Made by a program: the position numbers and the translations under genes. Of a stretch of 64,000 nt of DNA, positions 33,598 to 44,269 are shown piece by piece (positions within the stretch are counted from its first letter, which is position 1; each line of letters starts with the position of its first letter). The notes under the pieces were generated by a model. It was not told the DNA's origin. It saw only the letters and a list, made by a program, of their open reading frames with translations, and searched no databases. Source of the DNA: Tenodera sinensis (Eukaryota; Arthropoda; Insecta; Mantodea; Mantidae); assembly GCA_030765045.1 (NCBI GenBank), contig CM060964.1, forward strand, positions 146,849,565 to 146,913,564, read 5' to 3'.

Positions 33598-33889
33598 GAA
33601 CGATATATCTTGTTTAGGAAATAAATTATATAAATGGCGATACATTATTTCATGAACTCCAATTGTAAGTTATCACTCATTTTTCTGTTCCGAATAATGG
33701 CGAGGCGCACCATATGTATGCCGAAGGATGTCCAGACACGGTGATGTGCACACTTAAGAGTACCTATGACTCCGATTTCTTTTTCTTTAACAAAAAAAAA
33801 TATGATGCTTATTTGCTTATATTACGAAATAGAAATGCCTGTTCTATTTTCACTTTCTCTACTGGTAAGTAGAAGTATTGTATTCCACC
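33598..33889. other. Unassigned
   Basis: Nothing recognised. Confidence 0.4.
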
Positions 33890-33970
33890 CAAAAATTCGA
33901 TGTCGAGATTTCACCGGAAATATATGTTTTGAGGCCCCCTGAATCCAAAAAAAAGCATTTTTGGGAAACG

Positions 33971-34033
<63 letters not shown>

Positions 34034-34740
34034 TGTCTGTCTGTCTGTCTGTGTGTCTGTGGACAGCAAAACTAAAAAACGAAAAGTCAGTTAAAAACCA
34101 AAGTTGGTATTTAAGTTTAATGTCTTTCAAGGATGCGACATGAAGATTTTGAAGAAAAGAGCCCCACCCTAAACTACCTTTTACATGGAAAATTTTTGGA
34201 AAATTTTGATTTTCTTGAAAATGGCTCTAACGATTTTGATTAAAATGCCATATGTTTGAGATATATTTATGACAAATGAAATGTATATTTTGAATTTTCT
34301 GACTATAGCCTATGTAGCCCTGTTTAGTCTGGATGACTTTTGCATAACTGGTAAACCGTAAGAGATAGACCAAATCTTACTGTACAAGAAATGTAGATCT
34401 CGCTAAAACACACAATTTATGTCTGACTACATTTTTTGTAGAGTGAACCATTTCGGAGATATTCCTTGTTATTTGTGTCAGTTTCGGAAAACTTAAAACT
34501 TTTGGAACATCGTTATTCATTTTTTATATGTTAAGCGTGCAAAGAGAACGGAATTTGAAAGCATTAAAACACTTGACTATCGCACAAAGCCTAGTGTACT
34601 CTAATATTCCTCTTGTACCTAGAAGGAAATAAGCAATAAGCTAATTTCTGCAAATGTTTATCTTAACTAACATGAAGATTTAGGAATAAGAATTTGTAAG
34701 AATGATTAGTACAAGAGTAGAGAAAGTCATGTGAGTGTAA
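33890..34740. repeat. Dispersed non-coding repeat family X, copy 1
   Basis: From about 34320 the text parallels 43485-43930: GGATGA.T.TTGCATAA.TG, GTAAAC.GTAAGA, GAGTGAACCATTTC..AGATATTC, GCAAAGAGAACGGAATTT, then CCT.TTGTACCTA.AAG.AAAT.AGCAATAA. The earlier part (33890-34300) has a more distant likeness to 39530-39960 (AAAACCAAAG..GG.T.T, CTTT.AAGGATGC.A). No coding capacity. Confidence 0.65.
33973..34060. repeat. GT and GTCT microsatellite
   Basis: About 28 GT units then five CTGT units inside the family X copy. Confidence 0.97.
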
Positions 34741-35872
34741 CACAGTGGACTGTCGAAACATGGTGAGAGTTGAGTGATACACCTACAGGTCCTAAGGTAC
34801 CTTACACCCACCGTTCTGTGCACACGAATAACAATTTCAATATTTGACGGAGGGGTTGAATCCACGTTCGCTTCACGGCTGTATCCAAGGTAAGCTTACT
34901 CACACTTTCCTGCAATTATCGTATTGTGCTGGCAAGGACGGAGGAAATAGGGTAAACCATGATCGTTCCGTGCTCAGAATAAGCCGAAGGCTATTCATAC
35001 TGTGACTCACCAAATTTCTTAACAAACAGCTTGCATTAGGAAATTCAAGTTCTGAAAGTCAGGGCGGAAATTCGCGAGAACAACAAAGTGACTATGTACA
35101 TTAGAGTAGTTTCTTCTAGCAAAATCTATGCAACGTATTTTACCTCCTCCTCTCAATACCTAATATAGGAATGTACTGCATTTGAATTAAATATTGGGTA
35201 TATAGATTTCCCTGAAAATATATTCAGAGGTCTTCCGATCGAAATCTAGCATCACATATACAGAATGGAAGTGAAATAATGCTGCAAACTGACGGAGTTG
35301 ACAGACTGGGTGTAAATGAACAAAAGCTTCTGATACTTTTTTGTAATTAAATGCACCGTTAACTAGATATGGTGTTTAAAAGTAAGAGTATGTGGCAATG
35401 TGGCGCAACTTGTTGACTGAGTGGCCTGCTTATACCGGCGACGCAATGAACTGATCTAATACTAAAGTGTACAAGGTTTAACTTGTCCGGTTTGGTTCCG
35501 TCCTTGTCCCTAGGGTGATCTACCTGCCCTATCTAAGTTCTTGGAAAGCGCAACCCCCTCCCCTCCCCCTGCAACCACTATATTGGCTACATGCACTTTA
35601 CAAATACCCATCATCATAAAGAGAGACAAGAGACTGTTTGTGTCTCTTTCGTTTTTGGTTCTGACAAGTTAAATCTGACCGACTATATAAAAACCATTTA
35701 GTAACGTTGGCCATATATCAAATTAGATGCTTTTGTCGCTGGCGCGTGAGACACCAGAAAATTCCGAGAAAACGTGAGGTTATTATTCGCTGCACCATAT
35801 GCAGACATTAACTCGAATTCTACATTCCTGCATAACTACAAAGATTTTATTTGGTGCATTTAAACGTCTGAA
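34741..35872. other. Unassigned
   Basis: No gene or known repeat recognised. Confidence 0.4.
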
Positions 35873-36139
35873 TATACCAGGTGAGTCAGCTGCCCCTTAT
35901 TCTCGAGTTTTATGCAATCCGCATTTTATACTCCAACATGAAAACATCGACCCCATTACTAGGCTCTACCCGCGTATTTAACATGGATGTTAAACACTCG
36001 ATGAAATTAGTGCTAATATAGATGTTATCACATCGCCTTTTAATATATTCGTAATTAGACAGCTGACGTTTGCACTTCTGCAAATGTTCACTGGAACCAG
36101 CGAATATTAGATCTTAAACGGATTATTTACCTCACACGT

Positions 36140-36225
36140 TGCTAGGTAGCTCAGTTGGAACGAGCGCAAGACTCCGAAGTAATCTGTCTGCTGTGAAGGT
36201 GATTCGAATCACCTTCATGTACTAA
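36140..36225 (+). mobile_element. tRNA-like SINE head inside the mariner element
   Basis: Box A GGTAGCTCAGTTGGAACGAG and a box B-like GTGATTCGAATCACC, spaced as in a tRNA. No mature tRNA fold is convincing. Confidence 0.6.
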
Positions 36226-36404
36226 TTTTTTACCGTGCAATCCTCAAAATTTACAAATTATTATTCTGAAAATGATTATTATATTCATTTTTATTGCTTT
36301 ATTTATGTTTTATGCCATTGTTTGATGTTTCTTTATTGGTGAACTACAATTAAGTAGGTAGTTGTTTAAACATACCTATAGGTAGGTGCAATTGAAATAA
36401 GGAT

Positions 36405-37377
36405 CATTTATACACAGGGTTGAACAGATCTACAAGCCACTGTAATACGCTGACGAAGGGTCTCTGGATTGTCCAGCTCCTCCGCTTAAATGCGTTCTTT
36501 TATATAACCCCAGAGAAAGAAGTCAAGGGGTGTCAGATCAGGTGATCTGGCATGCCAGGGGACTGGTCCTTGTCTTCCTATCCAATGACCAGGATGTGCA
36601 GCATTCAAATGATTGCAGACGATCCTCGACTTATACGGAGGAGCGCCATCGTGTTGAAACCACATCGTCATTCGCTCCTGCAGTGCCCCATTTCCTAATA
36701 ATAAGGGATGAGCTACGGAGGAATTCCAGGTAGCGTGCTCCTGTTAGATACCCCTCGAAGAATAATGGTTCAACAAGGTAGTCTCCCAAGATTCCACACC
36801 AGACTTTTACACTCCACTGCTCATGGAATGCTGCCTTCCTTACCCAATGAGGATTATCAACACTCCAGTAGCACATATTGTGACGATTTCCAGTTCCATT
36901 GTTGTGGAATCTTGATTCGTCAGAAAACAATATCCTGGATGTGAATCCCACACCACTTGTTACTCGCTCCAGCAACCATTCACAAAAGATCACTCGAGCT
37001 TCGAAATCTCTCCCGTGAAGTGCTTGGTGTAGGTGCAAACGATAAGAATGGAACTTATTAGTGTTCAATATTCGCACTACAGAAGACTGACTGATGTTCA
37101 CCTCCTAAGCAACTGCCAGTGTACTAGTATGCGGATTGTTCTGGGTGGCGTTCAAAACTGCTTCTGCATTAACACCCGATGTTGCTGGTGCGTGTCTATG
37201 AGGAGGCATTCTTGCAAGTGATGCTGTTACACGCAGACGCCTTTCAACATTCCGGAGGGTGTTTGCTGTTGGTTGTCGTCTATTCGGATATCTCTTCCGA
37301 GATATTTTCTCTGGTGTATTTGTTCTTACTTCTCCGTAGATCAAAAGCATATCTACGTACTCGTCTGTCGAATACAT
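36405..37377 (-). pseudogene. Tc1/mariner transposase with DUF4817-type helix-turn-helix, broken
   Basis: ATG at 37377-37375. N-terminal: MYSTDEYVDMLLIYGEV, RYPNRRQPTANTLRNVERRL, ENPHTST-like NNPHTSTLAVA, then TAG, then VNISQSSVVRILNTNKFHSY. Catalytic region: ILFSDESRFHNNG (first Asp), NMCYWSVDNPHWVR, WSVKVWCGILGDYLVEPLFF. A frameshift near 36670 leads to MTMWFQHDGAPPY (second Asp), HWIGRQGPVPW and ARSPDLTPLDFFLWGYIKER (third Asp). I count 36 residues between second and third Asp. A TAA at 36486 precedes a short tail ending near 36405. One stop, one frameshift and one further stop make it inactive. Confidence 0.92.
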
Positions 37378-38040
37378 AATGAAAGACTGACACTAAATAT
37401 CGTGCGACAGTATACGTGTGGAGAACGCAGGGGTCGGCATTCACAACACAATACATCATGTCAGTCCAATGGTGCAGAAGTCATTACACCAGTTCTATTA
37501 CAAAATGCAGACAGCCAAAAACGATTTAAATTATGTCCTAAACGGTCAGGGACTTTATAATTAGATTATTGTGAATTCGGTTTCCAAGTTTGATGAACAT
37601 AAAAAAAAAATATTTACAATACTGAGATTCGAACAAGTGTCATTGGGGCTTAGCGCAGAGGACCCGTTACTATCTTATTCAGCTATTTCGAGACTTGACT
37701 GAAAGCACGTACCACGTGCAATAGTAGGACTTGCATGCCTGATGCTATGGCATTGCCACCTCACGAGTTTTCGGGCTTGATTTAGCCTTTTAAGACAGTT
37801 TTAATCATTTTCTGGGCGTTTTAATATTATTACTTAAATGGCAAAAGCTGTTATGCATATTAATTGAAATGCACGAAGCGTAGTTCTCGCAAAAATGTAA
37901 ATAAATAGTTGTTTAATAATATGTCCGTTTTGACTGTACGGGTCCATGGTGGATGAGGCGTGTCTCTAAATTTTTCGTAATTTTTGGCAGCCAACCCCTG
38001 CTCTAAGTACAAGAATCCACCATTTTATTTTTAGCTGACG
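37378..38040. other. Mariner flanking sequence with a tRNA-like piece
   Basis: At 37622-37700, minus strand, AAATAGCTGAATAAG and TGTTCGAATCTC resemble box A and box B. The rest is non-coding. Confidence 0.45.
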
Positions 38041-38298
38041 TTGTTAGTGTACACATATGAAAGGTCCAATTTTTCCGAAGCGTTTACTGAATTACGTTGC
38101 TATGTATACTCTAATAAAAAGTTTGTAAAATCGGCTGGAAACCGGAATTCACTCTCAGTAAACGAGTCGCATGTGTTTGAGGTATACTTTAGCGAGGAGT
38201 ACGTTCTGTCCCTTAAACCGCTGTTGCTCTCAATTTTGCGCATTCCTCTCTTTAAGAACGTCAAGCAATACATTTTAGTAAGCGCAAAACTGGACTAA
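38041..38298 (+). CDS. Hypothetical 85-residue frame inside the mariner element
   Basis: A frame starting at a non-ATG codon, carrying FTELRCYVYSNKKFVKSAGN, then HVFEVYFSEEYVLSLKPLLL. No family recognised. It lies between the inverted repeat and the transposase N-terminus; likely chance. Confidence 0.15.
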   Translation: MLVYTYERSNFSEAFTELRCYVYSNKKFVKSAGNRNSLSVNESHVFEVYFSEEYVLSLKPLLLSILRIPLFKNVKQYILVSAKLD

Positions 38299-38365
38299 GG
38301 CGCGCACGCCGTTTGATGGGTGGCCTAACTTCCAAAAAAATAAGGCGCGGCTGACTCACCTGGTA

Positions 38366-40055
38366 TAACCTAGCCTGTTTTATTTGATAGGCTTATGTAA
38401 AGTATCGAACTCACGTGAAATGGTTACAGATATTAAACAGTTGTAAAGTTTCTGTTTAAGTAATATGTATGTAGTTTAACAGCTACGTTTTCATTATGAC
38501 ACAATGCCATACTGTAATTATATTTGTGTGACAATGCAAGGCTTTACTTGAAACGAAAACAAGCATTCCAAAGGTTATGCGCACTCCTTGGGTTATTAAT
38601 AACGTTATTCTGTGTTGAATTTCGCAATATGGTAGATACTAATAATTGCTAAACCTTCAGGAAAGCATAATTTATAATGTGAATTTACACTCCACTGCAA
38701 TATGCTTAAGCAAAATTCATGTACAATTATTTATAGATTTCGCCAATCGGGAAGTACCTATATGATTATATTTAATTTTTAATATACCCGTTTTAAAACG
38801 GGGCTAATGTCCTTCATGCTAACATGACATCTAATTACAGGTCTAAGAACAGGAATCTGTATAACATGATGCAGACGTTTTGGGAAGCACTTTCGCTGAT
38901 GGTTATTCCAACATAATTAACAATAACAATGGGTGCCAAAAAATTCGGGTTAGTGAAATTTAGAGCACTAACATTTCCGATAAGATTTTTGTGCACGAGT
39001 ATGTGTGACACATCAAAATATTTCAAGAAACGTAAATAAAAAAATTGGCATTGCTGTTTTTTGCTAAATAATTCCACAGTCAAGGACTAAGCAAAACATG
39101 GCCATAATTTTAATCACTACATTTGTTAGCATTAAGAAGTATGAAAAAGCATTGGGATTTATTTAAAATATCCGAACTTGCTTCCAGGATGAACATTTGA
39201 AGAGTTTGGAGGAAGTGCTCCATATGTGCATCATTTGCTTGTAGACAGACTTCACACCTGCTATGGGTTTGGAAAAAAAAAAAAAACAGTTGCATGCAAT
39301 TAAGTAAACATTTCTCGCGACCTACACCGATATTGGAAGAAAATAAATGAAGCTGATGAGATGTTGCCAGTTCTAACAGAATTAAGGAGGCAACAAATAA
39401 TGGCATTTTAAAATGTAATTTACACAAAAACCATTCATTCTATTGAAATACGCCAAAGGAAAAAAATGCTTATTCAAATTTCTATGAATATAATCATAAA
39501 TTAGGAACCTTTACTCAACGGTAATCCAGCAAGGCGAAGATACATTTTTGGATCAAAGCATTTTTTTTTCTAGAAAATTAGAAACGTTTCAGCTGTTTGG
39601 TATCAGATTTTCTTGTTATTCACAATAAGACGAATATCCTCTTGAAGTGTGCAAGAGTTTTTCGCGTGCGAGCGTGTTGTGTGTTTAACAGTGTAACTCA
39701 TAAACCAAAGTCGGACGTATACTAAATTTCGTAATTCGAGAATCCTTTAAGGATGCAAGACATTATTTTATCAGGAAATGCATTTTATACCAACAGCCAG
39801 AAATACCTTTATATAGCAATGGAAACAGTCTCTTACTTTTGTCTTCGAAAATAGCTCCAGCAGCTTTGATTGAAGTACAACAGACTTCAAATTTTTGGCA
39901 TGGCGGAGAAAATGTATATCATAATATTTTAAAATTGTCCCGTAAAGTCCTCCTCATTCATGTAAATAAAGAGAAACCATAAAAGTTAAAGAGACTCATT
40001 TCAGAAACTTAAAATTAGTTAATATTACGTATTTTCTTTGTTTTCAGATGTTCGC
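38366..40055. other. Unassigned; distant family X likeness at 39530-39960
   Basis: No gene recognised. The stretch 39660-39940 has AACTCATAAACCAAAGTCGG and CTTTAAGGATGCAAGACATT, similar in arrangement to 34080-34140, so it is probably an old copy of the same non-coding family. Confidence 0.4.
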
Positions 40056-40137
40056 TGTTGTAACCGAACGGCAACCACGGTAACGTGTAAGGCTCGTATT
40101 CGGGAGGTCGTGGGTTCGATTCCCGCGACCGACCAAG
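40056..40137 (+). mobile_element. tRNA-like element just outside the P-element
   Basis: A clear T-arm and acceptor end (CGTGGGTTCGATTCCCGCG, then ACCGACCA) follow a degraded 5' half (GGCAACCACGGTAACGTGTA). The 3' half is tRNA-like enough for a SINE head; a functional tRNA is unlikely because the D and anticodon stems do not pair convincingly. Confidence 0.6.
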
Positions 40138-40152
40138 GCCATCTTTATCTAA

Positions 40153-41757
40153 CAGGCCTGTATACGGAAAGAGATTACGTTAATGACGTCATCACGAGAG
40201 GCTTATGTTTATCACCTATTTGTTTATTATGGGAATGCAACACATCAGTACGTGGTTAGAACGCTAAGAAGTTGCTTGTGTCTTATAACGTGTCAGTAAA
40301 AATTAAGTGAGCGAAAAATTAAATTACACAGTGGTGTAGTTTTCAATACAAAATGCCTAGGAAATGTGTGCCGGGTTATACCTCAAACTATAAAACAGGT
40401 GTAGAAAAGTATGTTACAGTGTTTTCGTTTCCAAAGTATCCACACAGGAGAGACCAGTGGGTATGTGCTATTCAAGGGATAATTATGAACCAGGTGTGGT
40501 ATGTATTGAACATTTTTCGGAACAGCACATAGTGAAGGAATTTACTGCTACACGAAATGATGACAAAAGCGTTTTGTAGCACCCAGAACAACTCCTAAAT
40601 TTACTGAAAATCCGTAGCATTTCGAAAATGACTCGAAGGTGAAAAAAATGTTGATTTTCAGAGCTTTAAAAATAGAATTAGTGACATAAAATTAGAAGGA
40701 TTCACCGTCATCATAAAAGAAAACGATGTAATTTTTGTGAAAATTGATACTGAAGAAATTCCTAAAATTGTAGCAGCATTAAAAATTAATTCCAATTTTA
40801 GTATTTAGGTTCTATAGGGAAAAATTGTAATACCTAATAGTAAGTTTAAATGGATACTCGGTAAACAAATGATATTGGATAAATGGTCTAAATTTGATGC
40901 TCTTTTGGTTCACAATAGCAAGTGAACAAACAGAACATAAACTACTTCAGGCCGCCAACATTTTAAAGGAATGTTGGGAGGACATGAATGAAGATTCCAT
41001 AGAACATCTAAAAACTAAATTCCTAAAAGAGCAGGTAAAATTGATCAGTCAAAAGTAAATTAAGTATACGCCCGATACTCTGTTATGGACGTACTCAATT
41101 TATTTTTCTTACCCAGCAGCTTACAGACAGTTACGTGATTCCAATGTTCTTTCTTTACCCCATCCTGATAACCTCAGACACTTTCTCAACCCCTCAGTCC
41201 TGATAGAAACTCTTGCATTTAAAATATTTATTAGAGAAGGTGAAAATGCTTGGTGACCACGAAAAAATAGTAAATTTGTTAAGACATATGAACAAGAATT
41301 TCTTAAAGTAGAAAACCAGAGAAACTTAATTCTACATTTAGGTGCTGAGACATGTGACATTAATAATATCGGTGCTGACTGTAATGCTAGTGATTGCAAG
41401 TTACCGGATGCTATTTTGACGAGGAAAATCATAAAAGTAATAACCAACATCCTCTTGAAAAACTACTGCATTATTAAACAAGGCAGTTTGGCATTATCTA
41501 CAGGAAAAAGAAAGAAAGAAACTGGAGATAAATTCGCATTGCGAAGTAAGAAGCATGCTCTGCCATTAACAACTATGCAAAGCATGTTTTCCACTAACAT
41601 ACTAATAGACATTAACTTTTAATACGAAATGTGAACATATAAATGAATGCACGCTTCTTTCAGCGCAGAAATGCTGTAAAACATGTGTTTATTCCGTATG
41701 AATTGCTTGGAACGTCAGCCTCGCGCTGTGACGTCACGAATCGCATATCCAGGCCTG
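40153..41757 (+). mobile_element. P-element-like transposon, about 1.6 kb, internally decayed
   Basis: Left end AACAGGCCTGTATACGG and, reversed, right end AACAGGCCTGGATATGCG make short inverted repeats around a THAP-domain transposase remnant. Flanks TTATCTAA (left) and TTACTTAG (right) match at 5 of 8 positions, with only transitions, consistent with a decayed 8-bp duplication typical of P-elements. Both subterminal regions contain TGACGTCA or close variants. Confidence 0.7.
40353..41622 (+). pseudogene. P-element-like (THAP domain) transposase, broken and internally deleted
   Basis: ATG at 40353: MPRKCVPGYTSNYKTG, YVTVFSFPKYPHRRDQWVCA, then in other frames CIEHFSEQHIVKEF, APRTTPKFTENP. This is the C2CH THAP zinc finger; the second Cys spacing is disturbed by a missing residue. 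After a low-similarity middle come TPDTLLWTYSIYFSYPAAYR and QLRDSNVLSLPHPDNLR, the helical region after the THAP domain in insect P-like proteins. The last part reads KTYEQEFLKVENQRNLILHL, KLPDAILTRKIIKVITNILL and KRKKETGDKFALRSKKHA, the usual C-terminus. Most of the RNase H-like core is missing, so it is inactive. Confidence 0.85.
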
Positions 41758-41892
41758 TTACTTAGAGAAGGCCTTGGACCGACCTAGCTGGCGAATGCTG
41801 GGTAGGTTACTTTCATCCCCCGCATTTCCTCTCCCTCCATTGCACATCACTAATAATTTAATTAATCCTTTGATCCGTTTGGTCTCTTTCAG
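41758..41892. other. Possible intron end upstream of a GC-rich segment
   Basis: TTTGGTCTCTTTCAG at 41878-41892 is a good match to a 3' splice site with polypyrimidine tract. An AATTAATCC string lies at a branch-point-like distance upstream. Confidence 0.35.
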
Positions 41893-42150
41893 GGTCGAAA
41901 GTGTCAGCAGGCAGGCGTTCGGGTGCAGCATGGTGGGAAGAAATGCTCAGAGAGAGTCCGTCCCCCGGCACGGCAGCCGGGCTCCGGATCGTGCCCACAC
42001 AGAGGCCCTTGAGCCACGGAGGGGCCCCTGCGCGAACCGGTGTACTGGCTGGTGTCAGGGAGTTTCTAACTGGGACAATGTAGGGACCCTGCCCTCTGCT
42101 GTGTTTGCTCTCCTGTGGTCTGGCCACCCCTTCCTTCAGGTGGCATAGGC
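41893..42150 (+). CDS. Candidate host exon in a GC-rich island
   Basis: Immediately after the acceptor-like CAG, the base composition jumps to GC-rich for about 260 bases. Two frames are open: one gives GRRSGAAWWEEMLRESPSPG and AGLRIVPTQRPLSHGGAPA and stops at 42083; the other gives QAFGCSMVGRNAQRESVPRH and ends LLWSGHPFLQVA at a stop at 42148. I recognise neither. It could be a terminal exon of a real gene or an unrecognised GC-rich repeat. No donor site or upstream exon was identified. Confidence 0.3.
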
Positions 42151-42476
42151 ACAAAAGATCTGAGTCGACGTGCCGCAGTCCCCCTCCGCGTCTGTCCTCC
42201 CTTCTTCGCTGTTGTAAGTTTATCTGCATCACCATACTAGAAAATGAGGCATTAGTTTTTCAAATGAGATCATAATTAATTGGTTATCTACTTGATATAT
42301 AAATACTTGGTCGCTATCTCCGAGTTGCATATAATGTATTTCTACTACCTGGAGTAATGTGGGCTGCAGGGGGAGGATTTCGTCACCTTTACCAGAGTGC
42401 TTTTGTAGGAAATATACCTCCGGGAGGGAAAAATGAATGGTACGGGACTTCACAACCAGTAGATACTTGCTGCGTT
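42151..42476. other. Unassigned
   Basis: Nothing recognised between the GC island and the next repeat. Confidence 0.4.
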
Positions 42477-42580
42477 GTACTATCTTTCACAAAAGTAAAT
42501 ACCCACCTTCAGTGAGACATGCGTGAAGGATCACCTAATTCCCAGGCGTACCTAAACAGATGGTATGAGAATGAATGCTT
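42477..42580 (+). repeat. Dispersed repeat piece (partner at 27342-27435)
   Basis: Same order of ACTATCTTTCACAAAAGTAA, CCCACCTTCAGTGAGAC and CGTACCTAAACAGATGGTAT as at 27.3 kb, followed by a T-rich run to 42661. Confidence 0.75.
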
Positions 42581-42589
42581 CGCTCGGCA

Positions 42590-43020
42590 TTTCTTTTCTT
42601 TTCTTTTTTTTTCTTTTTTTTTTTTTAATCGTGTTTTTTTTTTTTTTTTTTTTTTTTTTTTTGGAGAAGATACCTATTTAGATAAACTTGAAAAGCAAAA
42701 TGTTAACTAAATATAAATTTTCATCCTAATTGTTGGAGCCGTTTCCGTGAAGTGACCTTTAATATCCTGACTTGTTTGTTGAAATTGACCAATTAACAGA
42801 GAAATTATGACCAAAATAAGATTTAGAGTAATTGTGACTGTTACGCGTAAACTCGCGTTTTTTTCAAGAATGACACCTATATAGATAAACTTAATAAGCA
42901 AAACCCTGTCTGAATACAAAATTTAAACGAAATCATTAGAGCCGTTTCCAAGTTGCGCGGAATATCTCGTAAAAGAATTGCCCTTTTAAATATATAACAC
43001 CGAAAACGAGACTATTTTTT
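42590..43020 (-). repeat. Dispersed repeat family Y, copy 1 (inverted partner at 62030-62500)
   Basis: TTAGATAAACTTGAAAAGCA, AACTAAATATAAATTTTCAT, GAGCCGTTTCCGTGA and ACAGAGAAATTATGACCAAA are found in reverse complement at 62.2-62.47 kb; the poly-T before 42662 corresponds to poly-A near 62480. ATATAGATAAACTTAATAAG then GCAAAACCCTGTCTGAATAC at 42880-42920 corresponds to about 62050-62095. Non-coding. Confidence 0.8.
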
Positions 43021-43484
43021 GTGGTTTACAAGCGGAACTTCGCGAAAGGAAAATATTATCTTAGTACACTTATATTGTGCTGCATATTATTGCCACAAAC
43101 ATCAATTAATAGAGATACGATATGCAATGGCTCCAAAATAGCTGTTATCTTTCTTGGATAAAATATTACACTTTTATTAATATTTGTTCACACACGAATA
43201 AAGGAAAAGGACAAAATAAAGACTTCAAAAATTCCAATCTATTTTAGAGAATTAGACCCACGTGCTTTAGGGGCTACACTTCAAACACACATACTATACT
43301 CCAGCGATGTCCAACCTTGTCCCTTTGGAGAAGCTTACGTAATTAGCTTCTGCTTGGAGGGTGCGTTACCTCGCGTCTGTGACGTGTAAAATCACAAGCA
43401 GGCAACCAATATCCAGTGACGGGCAAAAACATGCTATTCACTGGCAGTTGCTAAGTCATACCTTGAATTTTCTGCCAATGTCCT
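43021..43484. other. Unassigned
   Basis: No feature recognised. Confidence 0.4.
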
Positions 43485-43935
43485 CAGAACTCTTCATTCT
43501 GGATGATTATTGCATAAATGGTAAACAGTAAGATACAGTCAAAAACTTACTAAATAAAAAGATACCTATTTCTTTAAAACATACAATTTATATAAAATAC
43601 CTATTGTTTCTTTTGAGTGAACCATTTCCAAGATATTCTTTATTATTTGTTTGAATTTGCCAGTACTTACATCTTTCTCAAATAGGAACAGGTTATTTGC
43701 TTTTTTATCTCGTGGCCTTGCAAAGAGAACGGAATTTCAATGGCAACGCATATCAACCAGCTCTTAAAACGTTTCACTATCGCTTAAAGTCCACTGTAAT
43801 CCCATATTCCCCTTGCACCTACAAGAAAATTAGCAATAAAGTAATTTCTGAAAATGCTTATGTCGATTAAAGTGTAGTAAATAAAGAAATAAGCATTTGC
43901 AAGAATAGTGTGTACAAGAGTGAGTTTAGGTCTAC
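43485..43935. repeat. Dispersed family X, copy 2
   Basis: Parallels 34320-34740 throughout. Its end (CTTGCACCTACAAGAAAATTAGCAATAAA in two parts) also resembles 55948-56070. Non-coding. Confidence 0.7.
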
Positions 43936-44269
43936 ATATATTTGCGAACAGAGTTTCTCCAAATTGAACTATATTAAAAATTACGCGACGATCACTTGGT
44001 ATATCTTCTAAGGCTATGCACTTTGACTTTGTCGCCAAATATTGATAGACTTCTTTAACGTAAGCAGTACCGAAGAAGTCCCCAATGAACAGATGTTTAT
44101 TGCATAAGATTTGAAAGTGCTTTCGTAAATTAAACCAACATGTAACCAAACCGCCACAGCAACACAATGCACGCCCGAGCGAGTGGCACAGTCCGCATAA
44201 AGTGGAAGTAAGTAAATCCAAACTCTCCTTTTTCGCAAATGTTGGGCATCGCTGCTGTAACCATTACGC
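43936..44269. other. Unassigned
   Basis: A minus-strand frame from 44238 down to 43784 is Cys/Leu-rich and overlaps the family X copy; no known motif, treated as chance. Confidence 0.4.

Larger units (their letters stand above)
35875..38365 (-). mobile_element. Tc1/mariner-superfamily transposon, 2491 bp, TA-flanked
   Basis: Left end TACCAGGTGAGTCAGCTGCC (from 35875) and, reversed, right end TACCAGGTGAGTCAGCCGCG (to 38365) are terminal inverted repeats of about 28 bases with few mismatches. Each end abuts TA (35873-35874 and 38366-38367), the superfamily's target duplication. The transposase lies on the minus strand inside. At least two tRNA-like pieces (36140, 37622) also lie within and probably inserted later. 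Confidence 0.88.

Noticed and set aside
40056..40137. Functional tRNA gene
   Set aside because: The T-arm is tRNA-like but the 5' half does not fold convincingly.
43784..44238. 145-codon Cys-rich minus frame
   Set aside because: It overlaps a non-coding dispersed repeat (family X) and shows no motif.
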